From positions 1 through 64,000 of the forward strand of contig CABUTO010000005.1 of NCBI GenBank assembly GCA_902494535.1: a stretch of 64,000 nucleotides of DNA, given 5' to 3'. Below are positions 17,251 to 24,172 of this stretch, in pieces (positions within the stretch are counted from its first letter, which is position 1; every line of letters begins with the position of its first letter). This DNA comes from an uncultured Collinsella sp. (GTDB lineage Bacteria; Actinomycetota; Coriobacteriia; Coriobacteriales; Coriobacteriaceae). The notes under the pieces were generated by a model. It worked only from the letters and a program-made list of their open reading frames with translations, had not been told where the DNA came from and did no database searches. The position numbers and the translations under genes are program-made.

Positions 17251-17386
17251 GGAACCGAGGGGCCGGGCGCAGGGCCTTGCCTCTCAATTTCGGACAGTCC
17301 TGACTCACGACGGAGGCGCCACTGGCGCCTCCTGTTCGTGCGGAACTCATTGAGAGGTAAGGCCCTGCGCCCGGCCCCTCGGTTCC
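17251..17386 (+). other. Large structured hairpin element, copy A (3' of gatB)
   Basis: Outer arms of 38 nt (17251-17288 and 17349-17386) pair with one mismatch. The 60-nt interior carries TTCGGACAGTCCTGACTC, an inner hairpin GGAGGCGCC-act-GGCGCCTCC (17312-17332) and TCGTGCGGAACTC. The interior strands recur nearly unchanged at 38101-38232 (minus strand), while outer and inner stems there have different but self-complementary sequence. No T-tract follows, so it is not a simple terminator. It may be a structured 3'-UTR RNA or a mobile hairpin. Confidence 0.75.
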
Positions 17387-17433
17387 GTGACGACTCGGCC
17401 GTTCGGGTCAGGCGGGCTGAATGGAATAGAGTG

Positions 17434-17463
17434 AATGGGCGCGCCGTTGGCGCGTCCATTTTT
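17434..17463 (+). terminator. Rho-independent terminator downstream of gatCAB
   Basis: AATGGGCGCG-ccgttgg-CGCGTCCATT stem followed by a run of T's. Confidence 0.75.
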
Positions 17464-17470
17464 GTGCGGG

Positions 17471-17495
17471 TGACAAAGGGACTGTCCCTTTGTCA
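17471..17495. repeat. 25-bp palindrome TGACAAAGGG/CCCTTTGTCA
   Basis: Perfect 10-bp arms around ACTGT. The CAAAGG...CCTTTG core resembles the CCACCACAAAGG repeat family. Confidence 0.7.
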
Positions 17496-17537
17496 CATTG
17501 CAATGAATGTGATGAAAGTGTGGCGAAATGAGCTTAA

Positions 17538-17610
17538 AACTTCCGTAAATGTGATAAATGTCACGTTTTACCTAGGGTAAAATGTGGGAAATATCACGTT
17601 TACGGAAGTT
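17538..17610. promoter_or_regulatory. 73-bp imperfect palindrome upstream of the AAA ATPase
   Basis: AACTTCCGTAAA and TTTACGGAAGTT form perfect outer arms. Inner blocks GTGATA/TATCAC, CAC/GTG and TTTTACC/GGTAAAA also pair around the centre near 17574. It ends about 20 bases before the ATPase start, so it overlaps the promoter/leader region and could be an operator, a leader hairpin or an insertion relic. Confidence 0.65.
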
Positions 17611-17630
17611 TCTTTGCGGGAGGTTCGGTC

Positions 17631-18995
17631 ATGCAGCGAGATATCATTGCCAAGCTTAACGCTTGGAAAGCGTCAGAATATCGTAAGCCGCTTATCCTTA
17701 AGGGGGCGCGCCAGGTTGGAAAGACGTGGGCGCTTAAGGAGTTCGGCCGAACCTCGTACCTCAATTTTGTGTATCTGACGCTCGAGGAGCCGTCACCTGG
17801 GGTACAGAGCGAGTACGCTCAGTTTTTCGAAGGTACGCGCGATCCTCGACGGATCATCTCAAATCTTTCCCTGGCACTTGGACAGCCTATCGATCCCGGC
17901 GAAACGCTGCTTATTATTGATGAGATCCAGGATTGTCCTTCTGCAGTCGGCGCCCTTAAATACTTCTGTGACGAGGCCCCCGAGTATCACGTCGCATGCG
18001 CAGGGTCTTTGTTGGGCGTTCGCTTGTCCCGTGAGAGCAGCGCTTTTCCGGTGGGAAAGGTCGAGTTCATGGAGATGCGCCCCATGAGCTTTTCCGAGTT
18101 TCTGAAAGCCGAGGGCGCTGCAAACTACGACGAATACCTTGGCGGCCTGGATCAGATCGAGACAGTGCCCGATTTCTTCCATGTCCGTCTCGTCGAGCAT
18201 CTTCGTCGTTATTTTGCATGCGGCGGCATGCCAGAGGCTCTTGGCCGGTGGACGGAGACGGGCGATATCGTTCAGGTCGATAAGGTGTTGTCTGATCTCT
18301 TGGATTCCTACGAGCGCGATTTTGCCAAGCATGGTGGCCGTGCGCAGTTCGCCAAGCTTTCGCAAATATGGAACTCGATTCCAGCTCAGTTGGCGCGCGA
18401 GAACAAAAAGTTCGTTTGGGGTGCGGTGCGCGAGGGGGCTCGTGCTCGAGAATACGAGGATGCTCTGGAATGGCTTGCCGATGCTGGGCTCATCACGGCG
18501 GTTCGCCTTAATGCTGCCGGTGGTGTGCCGCTCTCTGCGTACGATGACCCCAAGGCATTTAAAGTCTACTGTCTTGATGTCGGCTTGCTGCGCCGCATGG
18601 CAAGGCTGGATGCGTCCGCTTTTGCCATCTCGGATGCGCTATTTTCGGAGTTCAAAGGTTCGTTCGCCGAGAACTATGTGCTTCAGGCATTACTTTCACA
18701 GTTAGATGCTGCTCCGCGTTATTGGACAAACGAGAAGCCGAAGCACGAAGTCGATTTTTTGATTCAAGTCGGAAACGAAATCGTTCCCGTCGAGGTCAAA
18801 TCGGGAGAGGTCGTTCATTCCAAGAGCCTTAAGTACTATGCCGACAAGCATGCGGAGACGACTCCATTGAGGGTCCGCTACTCACTTAAGAACCTAAAGC
18901 TCGACGACGGGGTGCTCAACATTCCGTTGTATTTGGCTGATCGATCTGTCCCTCTTATCAAAAAGGCGCTTGATTGTGCGCATCTTGACGTTTAG
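17631..18995 (+). CDS. AAA family ATPase with C-terminal DUF4143
   Basis: 454 residues. Walker A GARQVGKT (25-32) and Walker B LLIIDEIQD (93-101) lie in the N-terminal AAA_14 domain; the DUF4143 part ends in KHEVDFLI...VPVEVKSG, a PD-(D/E)xK-like arrangement of acidic and Lys residues. Family members are common, often multicopy and patchily distributed in gut bacteria; the function is unknown, with roles in defence or selfish elements suggested for the wider group. GGGAGG lies before the ATG. It is a single gene with its own long palindrome upstream and no partner gene. Confidence 0.85.
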   Translation: MQRDIIAKLNAWKASEYRKPLILKGARQVGKTWALKEFGRTSYLNFVYLTLEEPSPGVQSEYAQFFEGTRDPRRIISNLSLALGQPIDPGETLLIIDEIQDCPSAVGALKYFCDEAPEYHVACAGSLLGVRLSRESSAFPVGKVEFMEMRPMSFSEFLKAEGAANYDEYLGGLDQIETVPDFFHVRLVEHLRRYFACGGMPEALGRWTETGDIVQVDKVLSDLLDSYERDFAKHGGRAQFAKLSQIWNSIPAQLARENKKFVWGAVREGARAREYEDALEWLADAGLITAVRLNAAGGVPLSAYDDPKAFKVYCLDVGLLRRMARLDASAFAISDALFSEFKGSFAENYVLQALLSQLDAAPRYWTNEKPKHEVDFLIQVGNEIVPVEVKSGEVVHSKSLKYYADKHAETTPLRVRYSLKNLKLDDGVLNIPLYLADRSVPLIKKALDCAHLDV

Positions 18996-19059
18996 ATCCT
19001 GGGTGAGCTGACGGGCGGCGGCTAATTAATCGCTCCGTTACGGTCAGGGAGCTTGGGCC

Positions 19060-20064
19060 TTAGCGATGCTTGCTTCGCCAAGCCGTGGGTGTCATGCCGG
19101 TGTATTGTTTGAAGGCTTGGGTGAAGGCGGCCTGCTGGGGGTAGCCGAGTCGCTCGGCTATTTGGGCTATCGTGAGGGGGCTGTCGGACAAAAAGTCCTG
19201 CGCACGTTCCATACGGCGTCTGCGAATGTAGGCGCCCAGGGACTCGCCTGTTTGGGCCTTAAAGGTGGCGCATAGTTTGGAGCGACTTGTGTAGAGCCGC
19301 TCGGCGATCTCGTTGATACCCACACGTCTGCCTTTGTCGAGCGCGCGCTCAATCATTGCCGTTGCTTCTTCGGCAATGGTTATGCTGACGCGTGTGTCTG
19401 CTGCCTGCCGCGCCTGCTTGTGGGCCGCGCACGAACAGGCGAGCTCCGCGACCATGGTCTCCACGATGCCCTGCATATAGACGTGTCCGCCTACGGTGCG
19501 GGCGCGGTCCTCGTTAATCCGGCGCAGCGCGTGGCAGATGGCAGACGCCGCTTCCTCGTGCCATGGCTCGGCAAACGCCTCAAAGATTCCCGCGAACTCG
19601 GTGGGATAGCGGTGCTCCAGTTCGTCAAAATATCCAGGCAAAAAGAGCACCGAGCGCGAGTGATAGAGCTCCCCCGCAAACAGCGGGCTTAACTCCTCAC
19701 CACAGCTATCTTGGATAAAGCTGCAAACGGCATTGTTTGGCCACGGTCCATGCAATGGTTTGAGGTTCGCGGGCGTTATGCCAGCCTCGGGCATGCATGT
19801 AAGTGTGGGCGCGCTGACTTCGCTCACGCAGGCGTATGGCTCGGGTGTGTATTCGGCCAGGTACATATCGTGCGTCGGGGTGATGAAATGCTCCATGACG
19901 ATGCAGGCGGGGGAGAGAGGCATGATCCATGCGCGGCCGTGTGCCCGGTCGTTTGCCACCTCGCCGGTAAAGACGGCGCCCTTGCCGGTAAGCTCCAGGC
20001 CAAACTGCTCAAATTGCGGTGCGTAGAGCTCGGTTATGTCGGTCGCTGCCCGATGCATTTTCAA
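19060..20064 (-). CDS. AraC family transcriptional regulator
   Basis: 334 residues. A C-terminal AraC/XylS double HTH is at about 230-334 (INEIAERLYTSRSKLCATFKAQTGESLGAYIRRRRMERA and IAQIAERLGYPQQAAFTQAFKQYTGMTPTAWR). The N-terminal effector domain is unassigned. AAGGAAGGGG lies upstream of the ATG. It is divergent from the paired ABC transporter genes. YbtA-like AraC regulators beside YbtPQ-type siderophore importers have the same arrangement, so control of the neighbouring transporter is a reasonable inference. Confidence 0.88.
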   Translation of the reverse strand: MKMHRAATDITELYAPQFEQFGLELTGKGAVFTGEVANDRAHGRAWIMPLSPACIVMEHFITPTHDMYLAEYTPEPYACVSEVSAPTLTCMPEAGITPANLKPLHGPWPNNAVCSFIQDSCGEELSPLFAGELYHSRSVLFLPGYFDELEHRYPTEFAGIFEAFAEPWHEEAASAICHALRRINEDRARTVGGHVYMQGIVETMVAELACSCAAHKQARQAADTRVSITIAEEATAMIERALDKGRRVGINEIAERLYTSRSKLCATFKAQTGESLGAYIRRRRMERAQDFLSDSPLTIAQIAERLGYPQQAAFTQAFKQYTGMTPTAWRSKHR

Positions 20065-20118
20065 AAGCGTCCCCTTCCTTTGCGGAAACGTCCAAGCCTG
20101 GCTCGATTATGTGCCTTG

Positions 20119-20153
20119 GTCAACATATCAATGATAAGTTGACTACGGTTAAC
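20119..20153. promoter_or_regulatory. GTCAAC / GTTGAC / GTTAAC half-site cluster in the AraC-ABC divergent region
   Basis: GTCAAC at 20119-20124 and the inverted repeat GTTGAC-TACG-GTTAAC at 20138-20153. The same half-sites recur at 23788-23803 before the metal ATPase genes, suggesting a shared regulator. Confidence 0.5.
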
Positions 20154-20178
20154 TCTCAAGCCGTTAGAAAGGAATCTC

Positions 20179-22005
20179 ATGGCAAAGGGATCAAAAAAGG
20201 AGGGCGGCGGCATCGGCGAGCTGCTCGCGTATGCCGGCGACCGCAAATTCCTAACGTATTTGGGCATGGCGCTCTCGGCGCTCTCGCAGCTGCTGAGCTT
20301 TGGCCCGTACGTGTGCATTTGGCTTGTCGCGCGCGATCTGATCGCCGTGGCACCTAACTGGAGCGAAGCCTGCGACATCGCGATGTATGGCTGGTGGGCC
20401 GTGGGTTTTGCCCTGGCAAGCATCGTAGCTTATTTCGTGGGGCTTATGTGCACGCACCTGTCTGCGTTTCGCTGCGCGTCCAATATCCGCAAGACTACGA
20501 GCGAGCACCTGCTTAGGCTGCCGCTTGGCTACTTTGACACGCACGCCACCGGTGAGCTGCGTCGCATTGTAGACGGGTGCGCCGCCTCCACCGAGACTTT
20601 GCTCGCACACATGCTGCCCGATATCGCAGGCGCCGCCGCCATGGTCGCAGGTCTGCTCGTACTGCTTTTCGCCCTCGATTGGCGCTTGGGCGCGGCATGC
20701 CTTATCTCGGTCGTCGTTTCGTTTGGCGCCATGGCCACCATGATGAGCGGCAAAGGCGCCGAGTTCATGAAGGCCTACATGGGAGCGCTGGTCAAGATGA
20801 ACAAGACCGGCACCGAATACGTACGTGGCATCCCCGTGGTCAAGGTGTTTCAGCAGACGGTCTACTCCTTTAAGGCCTTCCACGATGCGATCGCCGAATA
20901 CGCCGACATGGCACAAAACTATGCGGGCACGTTCTGTCGAGGTCCGCAGGTACTCAACCTTACCGCGCTCAATGGTCTTGTGGCATTCCTGTTGCCCGTG
21001 GCGTTGCTGTTGGCGCCGGGCGAGACGGACTTCGCGCATTTTATGGCCAACTTCACGTTTTACGCGATATTTTCGGCCGTGGTGCCGACGGCCATGACCA
21101 AGCTCATGTTTGTGGGCGAAGCGTCTCAGATGAGCGCCGATTCGCTGGCTCGTATTCGAAGCGTCATGGATTCCAAGCAGCTCTCCGTGCCCGCCCAACC
21201 CAAGCACCCTGCCGGCGGCGACGTGCGATTTGAGGATGTGAGCTTTACCTACGAGGGTGCCGAAGCGCCTGCCATCAACCATGCGAGTTTTAGCGTTTCC
21301 GCTGGTAGCACCCTCGCCCTGGTGGGTCCCTCGGGTGGCGGTAAGTCAACCTGCGCAAGCCTGATCCCGCGTTTTTGGGATGTCTCCTCGGGTCGAGTGC
21401 TCGTAGGCGGTGTGGACGTTCGCGATATGGATCCGCACGAGCTTATGGACCAGGTTGCCTTCGTGTTCCAGACCAACCAGCTGTTCCGGCAAACACTTGC
21501 CGATAACGTGCGCGCCTCCAAGCCTACGGCCACTGACGACGAAGTGCGTGCGGCCCTCTCCGCAGCTCAGTGCGACGACATTGTGGCCAAGCTCCCACAG
21601 GGCATCAATACCATGCTCGGCGCCGGCGGGGCATATCTTTCGGGCGGCGAGGTCCAGCGTGTGGCACTCGCCCGCGCGATCCTTAAAGACGCGCCTATCG
21701 TGGTGCTCGATGAGGCCACGGCGTTTGCCGATCCCGAGAACGAGGCGCTCATCCAGCGCGCCTTTAGCAAGCTGGCGGCGGGTCGCACGGTCATTATGAT
21801 TGCGCACCGACTCTCGACTGTAGTGGGCGCAGACCAAATCGTGGTGCTCAACCAGGGTAGCGTGCAGGAGTCGGGTACCCATGCCGAGTTGCTGTCCCAA
21901 GAGGGCCTGTATGCCAGGATGTGGGCCGAATACGAACAGGCCGCGAGCTGGAAAATCACTGCAGCGACCGCGGATGCCGCCGTCACGAAGGGAGGCGAGG
22001 CCTAA
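20179..22005 (+). CDS. ABC transporter ATP-binding/permease half-transporter, first of a pair
   Basis: 608 residues: six membrane segments (about 30-300), then an ABC domain with Walker A GPSGGGKST, signature LSGGEVQRVALARA and Walker B IVVLDEATAFAD. GAAAGGAATCTC lies before the ATG. Its stop abuts the start of the second half-transporter, so they probably form a heterodimer. LSGGEVQR and the neighbouring AraC gene suit the YbtP/IrtA group (siderophore import by an exporter-fold ABC), although drug or lipid export cannot be excluded. Substrate unknown. Confidence 0.88.
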   Translation: MAKGSKKEGGGIGELLAYAGDRKFLTYLGMALSALSQLLSFGPYVCIWLVARDLIAVAPNWSEACDIAMYGWWAVGFALASIVAYFVGLMCTHLSAFRCASNIRKTTSEHLLRLPLGYFDTHATGELRRIVDGCAASTETLLAHMLPDIAGAAAMVAGLLVLLFALDWRLGAACLISVVVSFGAMATMMSGKGAEFMKAYMGALVKMNKTGTEYVRGIPVVKVFQQTVYSFKAFHDAIAEYADMAQNYAGTFCRGPQVLNLTALNGLVAFLLPVALLLAPGETDFAHFMANFTFYAIFSAVVPTAMTKLMFVGEASQMSADSLARIRSVMDSKQLSVPAQPKHPAGGDVRFEDVSFTYEGAEAPAINHASFSVSAGSTLALVGPSGGGKSTCASLIPRFWDVSSGRVLVGGVDVRDMDPHELMDQVAFVFQTNQLFRQTLADNVRASKPTATDDEVRAALSAAQCDDIVAKLPQGINTMLGAGGAYLSGGEVQRVALARAILKDAPIVVLDEATAFADPENEALIQRAFSKLAAGRTVIMIAHRLSTVVGADQIVVLNQGSVQESGTHAELLSQEGLYARMWAEYEQAASWKITAATADAAVTKGGEA

Positions 22006-23763
22006 ATGTTCGCCTCGTTCCAAAAGAAGTATTTCCTATCCGATAAAGGCGTCGCCGGCGTAAAACGCGGCATTTTCTGGACCACGCTCACCAATCTCAT
22101 TACCATGGCCGGCATGGGCTTTTTATTCCTGGTCATGGCCGGCTTTGTCGAGCATCTCGCCAGCGGGGCCGACCTGCCGGATACGCTGCCGATCGTGGGC
22201 GGCCTCCTGGTCTTTTTCGTGTTGCTCTTTGCCTCTAACTGGCAGCAGTATTACTACACCTACTGCATCTTCTACGAGGAGTGCGGCAAGCAGCGTATGG
22301 AGATCGCCGAGCGCTTGCGCAAACTGCCGCTGTCGTTTTTTGGTCGTCGTGATCTGGCCGATTTAACCGAGACCATCATGGGCGACGTCCAGGCCATGGA
22401 GCACGCCTACAGCCACGTGCTGGGAGAGCTTTGGGGTGCCATCATCGCAAGCGCCATTGTGTTCGTGGCGTCGCTGTTCTTTTGCTGGCAGCTGGCGATC
22501 GCGGCGTTTTGGAGCGTTCCCGTTGCCTTTGCCGTGCTGTATCTAACACGCGGCCCCATGACCCCGGTGTTCGATCGCGTGCGTGCCGAGAAGGTCAAGG
22601 TTACCGAGGCAATTCAAGAGACGCTCGACTGCGTTCGCGAGATCCGCGCCACCAACCAGGAGGCCCATTATCTTGAGGGGCTCAACGCCGTGATCGATGC
22701 CGAGGAGCGCGAGACCACCAAGAGCGAGCTCGCTAACGGGCTTTTGGTCAACTCTGCCTTTGTCATCCTGCGTCTGGGCATTGCCACCACGCTGGTTACG
22801 GGCGCCGCGGTGGTCGCCTCCGGGCAGGTCGACTTTTTGGTGATGTTTGCCTTCCTGCTTATGGTGAGCCGTATCTATGCACCCTTTGACCAGGCGTTAA
22901 TGTTAATGGCCGAGCTGTTTGCCGCCGAGTCGTCTGCCAAGCGCATGCGTTCCATCATGGAAGAGCCTGTAGCGCGGGGCAGCGAGAAATTTGAGCCCGT
23001 GGGCCACGATGTGGTGTTCGATCACGTGGCATTTGGCTATGGTGCGGGCGAGGACGGACGCGCCGGCGAGAAAGTTCTTACCGATGTGAGCTTTACCGCC
23101 AAGGAAGGCGAGGTCACGGCACTAGTCGGTCCTTCGGGTTCTGGCAAGTCTACGGTGAGCCGCCTGGCCGCGCGCTTTTGGGATGCCACCGCGGGCAAGG
23201 TTACCGTGGGTGGCGTGGATGTTGCGAGCGTGGATCCCGAGGTGCTCCTGCGCGACTACGCCATTGTGTTTCAAGACGTGCTGCTCTTTGACGACACGGT
23301 GATGGGAAACATCCGCCTCGGGCGTCGTGATGCCACCGATGAGGAAGTGCTTGCGGCCGCGCATGCCGCCAACTGCGACGAGTTCGTGAACCGCATGCCG
23401 CAGGGCTACGACACCATGATCGGCGAGAACGGCTCCAAACTCTCCGGTGGCGAACGCCAGCGCATCTCCATCGCTCGCGCGCTGCTCAAAGATGCGCCCA
23501 TCGTGCTGTTGGACGAGGCGACGGCGAGCTTGGACGTGGAGAACGAGACCGTGGTACAGCAGGCGCTCTCCCGTCTGCTTGCAGGCAAAACGGTCATTGT
23601 GATTGCCCATCGCATGCGCACGGTAGAAAATGCCGACAAAATCGTTGTACTCAAGGATGGTGTAGTTGCCGAGCAGGGCGCTCCGGCGCAGCTCAAGGCG
23701 GCAGGCGGAGAATTCGCCCGCATGGTTGCGCTGCAAAAGGAAGCGGCTGCCTGGCAGCTGTAG
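22006..23763 (+). CDS. ABC transporter ATP-binding/permease half-transporter, second of a pair
   Basis: 585 residues with an N-terminal transmembrane domain and a C-terminal ABC domain: Walker A GPSGSGKST, signature LSGGERQRISIARA, Walker B IVLLDEATASLD and H-loop IAHRM. It starts on the base after the upstream stop, with GGGAGGCGAGG as ribosome site inside the previous gene. It is the partner of the preceding half-transporter. A new control region with a GTTAAC-N4-GTTGAC site follows, before the metal ATPase genes. Confidence 0.88.
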   Translation: MFASFQKKYFLSDKGVAGVKRGIFWTTLTNLITMAGMGFLFLVMAGFVEHLASGADLPDTLPIVGGLLVFFVLLFASNWQQYYYTYCIFYEECGKQRMEIAERLRKLPLSFFGRRDLADLTETIMGDVQAMEHAYSHVLGELWGAIIASAIVFVASLFFCWQLAIAAFWSVPVAFAVLYLTRGPMTPVFDRVRAEKVKVTEAIQETLDCVREIRATNQEAHYLEGLNAVIDAEERETTKSELANGLLVNSAFVILRLGIATTLVTGAAVVASGQVDFLVMFAFLLMVSRIYAPFDQALMLMAELFAAESSAKRMRSIMEEPVARGSEKFEPVGHDVVFDHVAFGYGAGEDGRAGEKVLTDVSFTAKEGEVTALVGPSGSGKSTVSRLAARFWDATAGKVTVGGVDVASVDPEVLLRDYAIVFQDVLLFDDTVMGNIRLGRRDATDEEVLAAAHAANCDEFVNRMPQGYDTMIGENGSKLSGGERQRISIARALLKDAPIVLLDEATASLDVENETVVQQALSRLLAGKTVIVIAHRMRTVENADKIVVLKDGVVAEQGAPAQLKAAGGEFARMVALQKEAAAWQL

Positions 23764-23787
23764 GAAAGGGGACCAAGATTTCCAAAG

Positions 23788-23803
23788 GTTAACTTTGGTT
23801 GAC
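23788..23803. promoter_or_regulatory. GTTAACTTTGGTTGAC operator-like repeat
   Basis: Inverted half-sites GTTAAC and GTTGAC (complement GTCAAC) with 4-bp spacing, the same geometry as the site at 20138-20153. It lies about 105 bases before the small membrane protein gene. Confidence 0.5.
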
Positions 23804-23908
23804 CATAATAGTTCGACTAAACTAGTCTCAAAAGCGTGCTCGAGCAAACTAATGAACTCGGGTGCTAAGGCACCATGCCGCGCTTGTGCGGCAAAAGGGA
23901 GAAGCAAC

Positions 23909-24154
23909 ATGAAGAAGTCAACGTTTAACACCCTGCTTGTCGGTGGCGGTTTTCTGCTTGGTACGGCCGGCATCAAGCTGCTCACCAGCGCTCCGGTAAA
24001 AAACGCCTGCGTGCAGGGCATTGCGTGCGGCATGCGCATCAAGAACGGCTACCAGGACATGGTCGAGCAGGCCAAGGCCAATGTCGATGACATGGTTGCC
24101 GAGGCTGCCTACATCACCCAGAGCGAGGCCGCTGCTGACGAGGCAGCCGAGTAA
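23909..24154 (+). CDS. Small membrane-associated protein (DUF6110-like) paired with a metal ATPase
   Basis: 81 residues, ATG after AAAGGGAGAAGC. One hydrophobic segment (LLVGGGFLLGTAGIKLL, about 9-25) is followed by a short CVQGIACGMRIKNG block with two Cys and an acidic tail. Small proteins of this kind (DUF6110/DUF1490 types) are typically encoded just before HMA-type P-type ATPases, as here with an 18-base gap. It may be a chaperone or assembly partner of the pump; this is inference. Confidence 0.7.
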   Translation: MKKSTFNTLLVGGGFLLGTAGIKLLTSAPVKNACVQGIACGMRIKNGYQDMVEQAKANVDDMVAEAAYITQSEAAADEAAE

Positions 24155-24172
24155 CGCTCCCAGGCACAAACT

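Noticed and set aside
17251..17386. Simple rho-independent terminator of gatB
   Set aside because: No T-tract follows, the interior is large and conserved, and a separate normal terminator is present at 17434-17463.
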